From Candidatus Anammoxibacter sp. (GTDB lineage Bacteria; Planctomycetota; Brocadiia; Brocadiales; Anammoxibacteraceae): a stretch of 64,000 nucleotides of DNA. Each line of letters begins with the position of its first letter. The first letter of the stretch is position 1. The notes below the pieces were generated by a model. It did not search any database and was not told the DNA's origin. It was given only the letters and a program-made list of their open reading frames with translations. Shown one piece after another: positions 34,308 through 44,333 of the stretch. Where the stretch lies: assembly GCA_021777055.1 (NCBI GenBank), contig JAIQZO010000034.1:89721-153720 (forward strand), read 5' to 3'. Position numbers and translations under genes: made by a program.

Positions 34308-34650
34308 TTATTTTCCCTTTGTGAAAAAGGTGGTGTTGCTAGCTCTGTATATCTATTTTGGCAAATAAAATCGACAACATTATATTTTATTTTTTGCTAA
34401 TAAACAACAAAGCATTGTCCGATATAAGAATAATATTATCGCCTTTATAGTCTTGGCTTGACTATACATTACGCGAATATCCAGTTGATTTGCTTTTGAG
34501 GTGCGGCTTTTAGCTGCAAACTGTAGCTTTTATGAAAGATTGAATTCAAGATACAGTAGTCGGAATAGCGGAAAGCATGGCTTGGAAAGTACATCTTGCG
34601 TAACGATAAATAACAATGAGAGCAAACTCGTAAATTAGAGAAGTTGTTAA

Positions 34651-34908
34651 TGTTTTAATGAAAAACCTTCCGGAAAGTGGAGCCGTTTTTCTGTTGATGT
34701 GTTGTTTAGATATGCGTCTGAGGTTTATGGAAAAGATAGTATAGCTATTGTCCATACCGGGATGGGGAAAGATGGTGCAAACGGTTTGGTTCCCAATAAA
34801 GAGAGTTGGGTTGTATGGGGCATGCCGGGAAGTGCTGTAAATACTGGTTTGGTGGAGAAGGATGATTCCATTGAAAGTATACCTGATGTTGTGAGTGAGT
34901 TAATTTAG
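34651..34908 (+). pseudogene. cheB: Truncated/decayed CheB methylesterase C-terminal fragment
   Basis: Open frame from 34651 reads PSGKWSRFSVDVLFRYASEVYGKDSIAIVHTGMGKDGANGLVPNKESWVVWGMPGSAV; lacks the N-terminal part and an internal segment before VVWGMPG; stop at 34648. Confidence 0.75.
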
Positions 34909-34963
34909 ACATGGAAACGATGATGTTCCATGTATCAAAATTGTTACGGAGTAGAAAAGTATA

Positions 34964-35833
34964 ATGGAGTTAACTGCCCAGGATTTTGCTAATTTAAGTC
35001 AATATGTGTATAAAAAATGTGGAATTGTCGTCAAAAATGAAAAGACATATCTGATACAGCAGCGTCTAGCTCCAATTGTTAAAGCAGAGGGGTGTGACAG
35101 TTTTGGCGAGTTTTATCTCAAGCTTTCAAAAGGCCATAACAATAACCTTCATGATCAGGTTATTGTTGCGATTACAACTAATGAGACGAGCTTTTTTAGA
35201 GATAATCATCCTTTTGAAACTTTTAAGAAGGATGTTCTGCCCCAGGTAGAAAAGGTTATACTGGAACGTAAAAGCCGGGTACCTCAACGAAAGGGGGCAA
35301 AGGTACGCCTCTGGTGTGCTGCCTCTTCTACAGGGCAGGAACCGTATTGTATTGCCATGATTATTTATGAATATCTACAAACAGCGAAGCGTAAAGGTAT
35401 TGCTGTAGATGATTTTGAGATATTGGCAACAGACATTTCTTCAAAGGTCCTTGCCCAGGCGATTGCCGGTGAATTTAACGAGTATGAGGTACTTCGCGGT
35501 TTGCCTGCAGTATATAAGAATAAATATTTTACAAAATGTAGCAATGGGTTATGGGAAATAGACCAAAAGATAAGAGATTTAGTAGAATTTAAGCGGTTAA
35601 ATCTTATGGAACGCTTTACTATGCTTGGTGGATTTGACGTTATTTTCTGCCGAAACGTGTTAATCTATTTTGACGATGATGCGAAACGAAAAATATTGGA
35701 TCAGTTTTTCAGTATGATTTCAGATGATGGTTATCTCTTTTTAGGTGCAACTGAAAGTGTGTATGGATTAACCGACAAGTTTAAGTCAGTCAGGACGAAC
35801 AGTACTATACTTTATAAGAAAAATATTAAATAA
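34964..35833 (+). CDS. cheR: CheR chemotaxis protein methyltransferase
   Basis: TTNETSFFRD, LWCAASSTGQEPYCIAM, DVIFCRNVLIYFD motifs. Confidence 0.95.
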   Translation: MELTAQDFANLSQYVYKKCGIVVKNEKTYLIQQRLAPIVKAEGCDSFGEFYLKLSKGHNNNLHDQVIVAITTNETSFFRDNHPFETFKKDVLPQVEKVILERKSRVPQRKGAKVRLWCAASSTGQEPYCIAMIIYEYLQTAKRKGIAVDDFEILATDISSKVLAQAIAGEFNEYEVLRGLPAVYKNKYFTKCSNGLWEIDQKIRDLVEFKRLNLMERFTMLGGFDVIFCRNVLIYFDDDAKRKILDQFFSMISDDGYLFLGATESVYGLTDKFKSVRTNSTILYKKNIK

Positions 35834-35919
35834 GAAACCTTTAAACGAAATGTGGTGTTTGCTCTATATGGTTGAGAACTGAAGAATACCATCTTGTTGT
35901 TAAATCTATGTTGTATTTT

Positions 35920-35968
35920 ATAGTATTACCCTGTAAAAACTTGTTTTTTAGAAAGAAATTTTTACTGT
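35920..35968 (-). repeat. Dispersed TTTCTARAAAACAAGTTTTTACAGGGTAATACTATAA motif (copy)
   Basis: tatagtattaccctgtaaaaacttgttttttagaaaga; related copies near 15955, 17780, 31530 and 55244. Confidence 0.6.
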
Positions 35969-36862
35969 GCATTGTTAAGTTATTTGTAACAATATAGTTA
36001 CGGGTTACTTGATGCTAGATGCTTGATAATTTATTCAACCGGCTTAAAATGTTATATTTTAAATCTAAATCGTTTTTTTTTCATGTTGCATCTTAACTGG
36101 GAAACTAGAAATGTAACTATTTACCTGTATCTAGAATCCCGTATCTAGTCTTTTGGTTGCGGCTTCGTCGCACTATGTAATAGAGTCTAATTTTTTTAGC
36201 CAGAAAAGAGTTCGTTGGAATAATAAAATCTATTCTCTAAAAACAGCAGACGCCATTTTAGCTCTTCCAGTTTGGCAGGAATAGATATATCAAATGCAGT
36301 TGTGATGTTTTTGTAAGATAAGCACTTTCTCCTCACTTGTTTACAACTCCCTATTGTCAAGTTGTCATCCCCTGGTTTTTACTTAAAGAGTTTGCTGTTT
36401 CCTGCCATGCAATTTCCATCTCAGGGTTTTTCCTCTGTATCAGTTTTTAAATGATCTAAATTCCGTTTGCATTTAAGCTTTTAAATATGCTTTTGTAAAT
36501 TCATGATTCTTCATCTGTTTGTAAGATAATCTTTCATTGTTTGCCATGATTAACCCTTTTTTTGTATAATTTTGTAAATTCTATGGCCTTTTCTATCGCT
36601 ATTTCGTTTTGGTCAACGTTGTGAATTAATTGGTGCTTTACTGTTAACAGTATTCCCATTATAATTTTGCAGTAGCCGCAGTGAAGAAACAAAGATTTAG
36701 AATCGTAACAAATTTCTTAGACCTTCATAATTAAACTGCTGGTGATAGTTTCTTGTTCCGGGTATATCTTTGCGATATGACTATATGAAAATGGTAAAGT
36801 CGGAAAACTGAATTTTAAAAAGAATAAAAGCATATTTACTTTTTTAGGGTATTACTTTAGTT

Positions 36863-39730
36863 ATGAAATTAAGATTAAAACAGAAAGAGAGCATGTATAA
36901 CTCAACCATAAAATCCATATGGTCGAGTTTGTTGACAATTGTCATTTTCTTAAGTTTTGGAGCTTTCCCAATCTATTGTTTTGCCGGTTTACAACCGGAC
37001 AAAGGCCAATCCATCCTTTTTTCCTCTGTTAATGGGTTGGATCGGCACCCGGAATATGATGTCTTTTTAAGGGGCATCGGTGAGAAGTTGATTTCCGGGC
37101 AAGATACGGAACTTGAAATTCTTGTACAATACGGCGGAGCATACGGACGAGGAAAAATGCCGGGAGATGCTGTAAAAAATTTGCAAACAGTTTACGGAAG
37201 GATAGTTGAAGTCTTTATTGTCTCTGATGATTTTGAGCATTTTGTCCATACAAGACCTGAAGACTTTGGCGAAATCACTACAGAGATTAAACGGTCAGGT
37301 GTCTTTAAGATAAGGAATAACTTTCCATCTCCCGGTTGGTACAGGGTAGTGATATGCTTCGCGCACAAAGGGCAGGACATTTATAAGCATTTTAATATCA
37401 GCGTTGCTGGGTCAGGTAACGCTAGTGATGTAAAAAAAGAAGATAAAGTGTTGAAAACTGCAGGTACTGGGCTAAATTCTCAATCCGGCACTTTTGACGG
37501 GTATAAGGTTTCTTTAAATATTGGGCCTGCACCTGTTGCATCGAGAAGGAAATCTAAGCTTGTTTATAACATACAAGATGAAAACGGGAACGATGTTGAC
37601 GACCTTGATGTCTTTATGGGTACAGAGCTTCATTTTATTACATGGCGTAATGATTTTAACTTTTTCGGATACCAAAGGACTAAACCGCCAGAAGGGAAAC
37701 CTGGTACGGTTTTAGTAGTTCCTCCCATAAAGACAGAAATAAAATACGGTACAGGGATTTTACGGGAGATAAAGAAGGACGGCAAGATGCTTATCGAACA
37801 TGGAAAGGTTGAAGGTTTACTGCCGGTGGGAAAGTTTCCGTTTAAGGTTAAAGATAAAGAAGCGAGTATAAAGGTTGAGGTTGGTGATTGGGTCGAGTTC
37901 TGGGTTGATAATAATGAGACGGAAGGTATTGTAATTACACGTATAGAACCACTTGCGACTATGCCGACAAGCGGGCAGAAAGGCGTTTATCAGTGGGCGG
38001 GGAATTTGCCGGTTTATCCCGGACCAAGTGTTCCCATTGAACATGTGTTTCCTGCCGCGGGAAGATACGTTCTCTTTGCCCAATTTGAAAATAAGGGGAA
38101 GATTGTTACTACCAAATTTTTTGTAGATGTTAAAGATGCTGCATCTTTGAAAAGCCCGGTTGTGGTTGCTGGAAGTGAGAGTGACACGGATAAAGGGTTG
38201 GTAAAATTGACTCCGGCTGAGAAAAACGGGCAATTGATATATCGGACATCCAAAAGTCTGTCTGGTGGTAAAATATATATAAAACAGGATGACGGTTCTA
38301 AAATAGATGCTACTGAAACAGGAATAACCTGCGTTGGATGCCATGGTGAAGATGGAAGAGGTGGCCAGGAGGGAGGGGTTCTTACCTCTGATATAAGATA
38401 TGTTTATCTGACCAAACCGTATGGCGTTACACACATTTCCGGTAGAAAACATCCTCCGTATACAGACATGTTGTTAAAGAAAGCTATTACCGATGGAATT
38501 GATCCGGGAAATAACAAACTGGATCCCACCATGGTTCGTTGGGAGATGAGCGATGCCGATCTAAATGATTTGTGTGCTTATATTCACAGGTTAAGCGAGA
38601 TGGGAAAGCCGGGAGTGACAGACGATTATATCAGGATTGGATGCGTACTGGATGTGTCAGGCCCTCTTGCCAGTACAGGAAAAGATGCAATGAAGATGAT
38701 AGAGGGGGCATTTAAGAATATAAACAACAGCGGAAAGATATATGGGCGTTCTTTGAAACTAGTAGTGGGTGATGGGGGAAACGACCCTGTTAAATCACTT
38801 GAAGCGGCAAAAACCCTTGTGGAGAATGAAAACATTTTTTGTATGATGGGGAATCTGGGCGAAGCTGCAACAAATAGTGTGATACCGTTTCTGGAAGAGA
38901 AGGGGATTCCCATAGTTGCTCCGTTGGCTCCCACATATCAGCCCGATACGGTAATGGAGCAGAATGCATTCTTTCTATTCCCCACAGTTGCCTATCAGAC
39001 TAGTGTCATGGTGGATTACATTATTCGGACACGTAAGGATAGAAAATCAAAACCCAAGGTAGCTGTAATTTCATCAAATGACAAATTTGGGAAGTCTGGT
39101 TTGGAGGCAGCGAAAAAGCAGCTTAAACTTTACGGAAACAGATCGGTGGTAAACATTGAATATGATTACCGTAATCTTGATGTTAAAAAGATAGCGGCAT
39201 CACTTGCGGAAAGCGGAGCGGAGAGTGTACTGATCCTTACACCAGATGCAAGGATTTTCGGTGTTGTATCAGAGGCCGACCAATTAGGTCTTTCACTTAA
39301 ATATTTCTGTAACAATATGCTTTTAATCAGAAATATTCTAAATATACCAAAGGCGAGCGATAGGTTCCTTTTGGCCCAGAACTATAGTTTTGCAGGTAGT
39401 GCGAACCCCGTATGTGCGGAATTTCTTGAAATAATCAAGGGGTTACAGCTTAGCGCTAAGAACGTAATGATACAGATGGGCGCATTTACCGGAGTAAAAT
39501 TGTTGGAAGAGGGGCTACGCCTTGCCGGAAGGGATTTAACGAGAAAGTCTTTAATCTCCGGCCTTGAAGAGATTCAGTTTAATAGCGGTATTTTTGGTGT
39601 TATTTCGTATAAACCGGGGAATCACTCTGGAGATACAGGTATATTTCTGGTTCGCCCGGATGAAGCGAGCGGTAACTTTGTCCCTGTGACAAAATGGATG
39701 AGGCCTACTGAGAGCGGGATTATGTTTTAA
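36863..39730 (+). CDS. Multidomain periplasmic fusion: YtkA-like domain(s) with CusF-like module, c-type heme domain, LivK-like ligand-binding domain
   Basis: Signal peptide; GTGILREIKKDGKMLIEHGKVEGLLPVGKFPFKVKD..VEVGDWVEFWVDNNETEGIVITRIEPL (CusF-like); CVGCH heme motif; IRIGCVLDVSGPLASTGKDAMKMIEGAF... (type 1 periplasmic-binding fold). Confidence 0.88.
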   Translation: MKLRLKQKESMYNSTIKSIWSSLLTIVIFLSFGAFPIYCFAGLQPDKGQSILFSSVNGLDRHPEYDVFLRGIGEKLISGQDTELEILVQYGGAYGRGKMPGDAVKNLQTVYGRIVEVFIVSDDFEHFVHTRPEDFGEITTEIKRSGVFKIRNNFPSPGWYRVVICFAHKGQDIYKHFNISVAGSGNASDVKKEDKVLKTAGTGLNSQSGTFDGYKVSLNIGPAPVASRRKSKLVYNIQDENGNDVDDLDVFMGTELHFITWRNDFNFFGYQRTKPPEGKPGTVLVVPPIKTEIKYGTGILREIKKDGKMLIEHGKVEGLLPVGKFPFKVKDKEASIKVEVGDWVEFWVDNNETEGIVITRIEPLATMPTSGQKGVYQWAGNLPVYPGPSVPIEHVFPAAGRYVLFAQFENKGKIVTTKFFVDVKDAASLKSPVVVAGSESDTDKGLVKLTPAEKNGQLIYRTSKSLSGGKIYIKQDDGSKIDATETGITCVGCHGEDGRGGQEGGVLTSDIRYVYLTKPYGVTHISGRKHPPYTDMLLKKAITDGIDPGNNKLDPTMVRWEMSDADLNDLCAYIHRLSEMGKPGVTDDYIRIGCVLDVSGPLASTGKDAMKMIEGAFKNINNSGKIYGRSLKLVVGDGGNDPVKSLEAAKTLVENENIFCMMGNLGEAATNSVIPFLEEKGIPIVAPLAPTYQPDTVMEQNAFFLFPTVAYQTSVMVDYIIRTRKDRKSKPKVAVISSNDKFGKSGLEAAKKQLKLYGNRSVVNIEYDYRNLDVKKIAASLAESGAESVLILTPDARIFGVVSEADQLGLSLKYFCNNMLLIRNILNIPKASDRFLLAQNYSFAGSANPVCAEFLEIIKGLQLSAKNVMIQMGAFTGVKLLEEGLRLAGRDLTRKSLISGLEEIQFNSGIFGVISYKPGNHSGDTGIFLVRPDEASGNFVPVTKWMRPTESGIMF

Positions 39731-39950
39731 TGGTTAAAAGACATCGTGCGGCGATGCCGCAACCAAAATTGGGAATACAGAATCCTGGAGTCAGAATTCA
39801 GAATAAATCATAGGTTCGTAATCATTTTACCATGTTTTTTTTTAAGAAGTTTATATAAAGTAATACTATAAAGATGGTGAGCGATACTATTTTTCGTACA
39901 AAGATTAAGAAAAGAGACAAGGGGCTCTTAATCATTTAGAATATTCATTT

Positions 39951-41654
39951 ATGGACACAAAGAACAGATTTGATATAAAAAGACAAACGAAATCAAACAT
40001 AAAGAGATCTCGCCCGGTATCCTTTTATTTTCTTTTATGTTTCCTGTTATTCTCTATTTCAGAAGTAACGGGTAAATATTGTATATGTGCTGCCGAATCA
40101 CTATTAGCGACTCAAAATACCGGGTTCCCGTCTAGGCAAGTGGAGAATAATGTGGCGGTTGAGTTTTTCTTTAGACCTCTGCCTGCAGATGAAAATGGTT
40201 TTGAGGATGAGTTGGCAAAATTTAAACAAAATTTTACCGCAGAGAAGAAAGACAGTCAAAACCGTGTGCGTGTTAACGAGGATGTTGCCATAATATTTAA
40301 GGTTACGGACGCTACTATGGACTGGCCTATACAGGGCCAGGGATTTGTCCCAGACTCACCCATTAGGTTTGCTTCGGGACCTGGCAATCTGGATTATACC
40401 AAGAGTGGAATCTTAAAAAGGGCCAAGTTATACGGAGGTCACTTCCCAATTAATGAATATGTTTACCTTTATGTCCTAAATAGTATCGAGGGTACTGTCA
40501 GCATAATGGATATATCCAGTCTTAATTCAGGTAAACCCATAGAAAAGATCTATTTATCTGACGGTAAGCCGTGCATTGGCATTGACATTGATATAGAGTG
40601 GCTAGGGCGTTATGCATATGTTACACTGGATAGCGATGAAGTTGCGGTTATTGATTGCACGAGGCTCTGTGTTATTCGCAAAATTCCTGTGGGAAGTAAG
40701 CCGCACCATGTGTTTGTTCAGCCTGATGGTAGGCTTGCTTGGGTGTGCAATGATGGAGATGGTACCGTTACGGTTATTGATACGGAAAACCAGTCTGTTG
40801 TAAAAACTGTTTCTGTTGGTGCTGGCCATCATGAAATTGCATTTACCGATGATAGTCGGTATGCCTGCATTACGAATCAAGGAAGTGATAGCGTAACCCT
40901 TGTGGACGTATTCACGTTAACTGTCCGTGGAGATGTTTCTGTGGGTAAACGGCCTCACGGTTTGGGCTTTTCCAGCCTTAGCCAGTTTATGTATGTGGCA
41001 AATGAAGGTGATGGCACTGTTTCTGTTATAAATCCGTGGTCGATGGAACGAATGAATACTATTAAAGCGGGTAAAGGTGTTAGAAAGGTGCGTTTCGGGC
41101 CGTTTCCAAGGTATGGTTTTGCACCGAACAAAGAGGATAATACCTGTTCTATGATAGACGTTACCAAGGACATTGTTGTTAATAATCTCAAAACGGGTTT
41201 GGGGCCGGAAGATGTGACATTCTCCCCGGATTGGATATTTATCAGGAACACTGCGAGCGCGGACCTAACGGTGGTTAGCCTGAATACAATGGAATTGCAG
41301 CAGGATATACCAATAGGTTATAAAAAAGTGACAGGTGTTGATCTACCAATGGGGCATGTTTATATGGAACCTCTGGGGGACGGACATTCAGTCTTAATAC
41401 CAAGTCCTGAAGAAGGAACAGTTTACAGATATGCACCCGGGGAAGCGATGGCAGGCGGAACTGTGCCTACGGACATTTACAATACACAGTCTAAAGGTGC
41501 TTCTGCAATAGCGGTTTACTACAGGGGGTTAAAGGAGATATCCAGTGGTGTATATCTAAGAGTTGTACGGTTTCAGAAACCTGGACGATATGAATTGGGC
41601 TTTTATATAGACAATCCTGAACTGACAGCCTGCTTTGATATATACGCAAAGTGA
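39951..41654 (+). CDS. Periplasmic YVTN-type beta-propeller protein (paralog 1)
   Basis: Repeated VWVCNDGDGTVTVIDT / VANEGDGTVSVINPW motifs; N-terminal signal/anchor. Confidence 0.9.
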   Translation: MDTKNRFDIKRQTKSNIKRSRPVSFYFLLCFLLFSISEVTGKYCICAAESLLATQNTGFPSRQVENNVAVEFFFRPLPADENGFEDELAKFKQNFTAEKKDSQNRVRVNEDVAIIFKVTDATMDWPIQGQGFVPDSPIRFASGPGNLDYTKSGILKRAKLYGGHFPINEYVYLYVLNSIEGTVSIMDISSLNSGKPIEKIYLSDGKPCIGIDIDIEWLGRYAYVTLDSDEVAVIDCTRLCVIRKIPVGSKPHHVFVQPDGRLAWVCNDGDGTVTVIDTENQSVVKTVSVGAGHHEIAFTDDSRYACITNQGSDSVTLVDVFTLTVRGDVSVGKRPHGLGFSSLSQFMYVANEGDGTVSVINPWSMERMNTIKAGKGVRKVRFGPFPRYGFAPNKEDNTCSMIDVTKDIVVNNLKTGLGPEDVTFSPDWIFIRNTASADLTVVSLNTMELQQDIPIGYKKVTGVDLPMGHVYMEPLGDGHSVLIPSPEEGTVYRYAPGEAMAGGTVPTDIYNTQSKGASAIAVYYRGLKEISSGVYLRVVRFQKPGRYELGFYIDNPELTACFDIYAK

Positions 41655-41871
41655 TTAGAAGGGCGGCATTTAGCGATCCATCTTTCGGTTATCTTTGAAT
41701 GTTATTCAATCGTGATTTTTTTGATATAGCGAAGGTTACATCTGTAAGATCTTCAATTATAGCATCCAAATCTAACCAAAACCTGAAGCACTAAATGTCA
41801 AACTTCTTAGCCCTTTAACCTATAAACGGAATTTATTAGTTTTCGATGATTATTGATTAGGAGGACATAAG

Positions 41872-42555
41872 ATGAAAAACACTATATACAGGTTTGGTAC
41901 TGTAATTTGCGTTTCTTTTGCTGTACTTTTTCTTTCAGCCTGTTTTGCCTACGCAGAAACTGAAAGTGCAGTGCCACAGGACAAACAAAAAGCTGAAGAG
42001 AAAGGGGCATGTTGTGATGAAGCGGCAAAGAAAGCGGCACTGAATGTTAAAGTTGAAGAGGTGCAGCAGGAATTACCACAACTTCCAAACATTGTTATGC
42101 TTACTCAGGCCGGAGAAACCGTTCGTATTTCCGAAGTCCTGAAAGACAAGATAACCGTTATAAACTTTATTTATACTTCATGCACCAGTGTGTGTCAGAT
42201 ACTCACTGCCAACTTCCGTCAGCTTGAAAAGGCCCTGGACGGCATAGATACGGATCGAGAAGTGCAGCTTGTGTCTATTTCTATTGACCCTGATACCGAT
42301 ACACCTGAAAGGCTTCGGCAGTATGCCGTAAAACAGAGGATTGATTTGGAAAGATGGACCCTTTTGGTGAGTGGAATTAACTCAATCGAAAAATTTTCCA
42401 GGGCATTAGGGTTTTCAAATATTGATAAATCTACGCACGCACCCGGTGTCGTAATCTGGGATGACATAGACAAAAGGTGGCAGCGGTTTGTTGGAATCAC
42501 TCCTCCCCATGTTTTATCAAAAGAGATTGCAAAACTGCCAGCTATAAGTGGCTGA
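41872..42555 (+). CDS. SCO1/SenC family protein
   Basis: INFIYTSCTSVCQILTANFRQLEKAL (CxxxC), VSISIDPDTDTPERLRQYA, THAPGVVIWD. Confidence 0.93.
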   Translation: MKNTIYRFGTVICVSFAVLFLSACFAYAETESAVPQDKQKAEEKGACCDEAAKKAALNVKVEEVQQELPQLPNIVMLTQAGETVRISEVLKDKITVINFIYTSCTSVCQILTANFRQLEKALDGIDTDREVQLVSISIDPDTDTPERLRQYAVKQRIDLERWTLLVSGINSIEKFSRALGFSNIDKSTHAPGVVIWDDIDKRWQRFVGITPPHVLSKEIAKLPAISG

Positions 42556-42588
42556 GGTGTAAATTTGATAAATCTTAAATGAATTTTA

Positions 42589-44184
42589 ATGTTTAAAATA
42601 TTATTAATAATAATGATTCGGCTATTTAAATATATATTTTTCCATATGGAGGGAGTATTTAAGAGTATTATCCCTCTAGTTGCTGTATTGATAGTGGTAA
42701 ATTCGGCTGTGTTGGCCGGTTTTGTTGAAAATGGAGTATCCATTGATTTCAAGGTTGAGCCTCTTAGCGTCAATTCATTGGCAAATAGTTCGGCGGATAG
42801 TATACATATTGGTCAGGAAGTAATGATCAATTTTATAGTAAAAGACGCTTTTACCGGGGCTCCGGTAAAAGGGCTTTTGCCTGATTCATTTCTACAGTAT
42901 AAACCAAGAGCAATTACCCCTGAAGAGATTAAGGCCTCTATGGAGAAATGCCGCTTTAGGGCATTGAAAAGGGGGCGTATGCACAATGGTCACCCGCCTG
43001 AATTGGAAAATACCTATGTGATGTGTTTGAATAGTTCAGACAATACTATTTCAGTAATAGACCCATTGATGAAACCAAAATTTATAAGAAAAAAAATCTC
43101 TCTTCCTGAAAAGTGTGCCGATATGGAAATTGATGAATACGGAAGTGATCTTTACGTTACCAGTGAGGACGGGAAGGTTATTATTATAGACTGCAATCTG
43201 CTTGAAGTTATTAAAAGCATAGACGTTGGTGTAAGTCCTTACCATATTATCTTTCAGCCTGACGGACGGTTTGTGTGGGTTGGCAACGATGGAGATGGGA
43301 CTGTGAGCGTTATAGATGCAGAAAAAAGGTTGCTAGTAAAAAATATCCCGGTGGGTAAGGGGCATCATGAGATAGCATTTAGCGATGATTCGTTTTATGC
43401 GTTCGTTACAAACCGGGACGATGATAGTGTTACGGTAATTGATATAAATAGCCTTGTTGCCGTAAAGACATTAATTACGGGAAAGAACCCCCATGGCTTG
43501 GCATACTCTAGCCTGAGTCAGTATGTTTATGTCGCAAATGAAGGAGACGGTACTATCTCTGTGCTGGATACGGTCAAACAGGAGGTAGTAAATACTCTTT
43601 TGTCTGGAAAAGGTGTACGAACTATTGCATTCAGTGACAACGGACGTCTCTGTTTTGCCATAAATAAAAAAGAAAACAGTGTGTCGATATTTGATATCAG
43701 TAGAGACAGGATAATAAAAACCATAGATACTGGCATCAGGCCAGAGAGTATTGTTGTTTCAGAGAAATATGTGTATATCAGGAATGTCGGCAGTCCTGAT
43801 GTAACGGTTATAAAGTTAAAAGATTTGACAAGTAAAGGCCAGATTCCTGTTGGCGATGTGCCGCCTAATAATACAGATCTGAAGATGGGGCATATCGATA
43901 TGGCCGATTCGTATATGGTAATTGTTCCGAATCCGACAGACGGAATTGTCTATACAATGATTCACGGAGATGATGGGACTGCTTTCAAGTATCATACAGG
44001 AACAGGCGGCACGACCAAAGTTGCTATTTTCTGGACCGGTCTTAAAGAGACGCAGCCTGGGGTATATTCACGTGTTGTTAAATTTAATGAGCCGGGGCGT
44101 CATGAAGTGGGGTTTTATATTGGTAGTCCTGAGTTGACGGCGTGTTTTGATGTTAATGTCGCTGCATCTACCATTGGCAGGTAA
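42589..44184 (+). CDS. Periplasmic YVTN-type beta-propeller protein (paralog 2)
   Basis: VWVGNDGDGTVSVIDAEK, VYVANEGDGTISVLDT; alignable with 39951-41654. Start may be the later ATG at 42646. Confidence 0.9.
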   Translation: MFKILLIIMIRLFKYIFFHMEGVFKSIIPLVAVLIVVNSAVLAGFVENGVSIDFKVEPLSVNSLANSSADSIHIGQEVMINFIVKDAFTGAPVKGLLPDSFLQYKPRAITPEEIKASMEKCRFRALKRGRMHNGHPPELENTYVMCLNSSDNTISVIDPLMKPKFIRKKISLPEKCADMEIDEYGSDLYVTSEDGKVIIIDCNLLEVIKSIDVGVSPYHIIFQPDGRFVWVGNDGDGTVSVIDAEKRLLVKNIPVGKGHHEIAFSDDSFYAFVTNRDDDSVTVIDINSLVAVKTLITGKNPHGLAYSSLSQYVYVANEGDGTISVLDTVKQEVVNTLLSGKGVRTIAFSDNGRLCFAINKKENSVSIFDISRDRIIKTIDTGIRPESIVVSEKYVYIRNVGSPDVTVIKLKDLTSKGQIPVGDVPPNNTDLKMGHIDMADSYMVIVPNPTDGIVYTMIHGDDGTAFKYHTGTGGTTKVAIFWTGLKETQPGVYSRVVKFNEPGRHEVGFYIGSPELTACFDVNVAASTIGR

Positions 44185-44333
44185 TAAGTAGAATATTGGA
44201 GGCAAGGTCAAAGTCTGACGTTGCAAATCTTAAAGATAAAAGGCCAAAAGGATTTTACCTTCAGACTTCTGCCTATCCACCTGACTAATTACGAAATTAG
44301 TTATAGTAGATATAAACAGATAAAATAAAGAAA

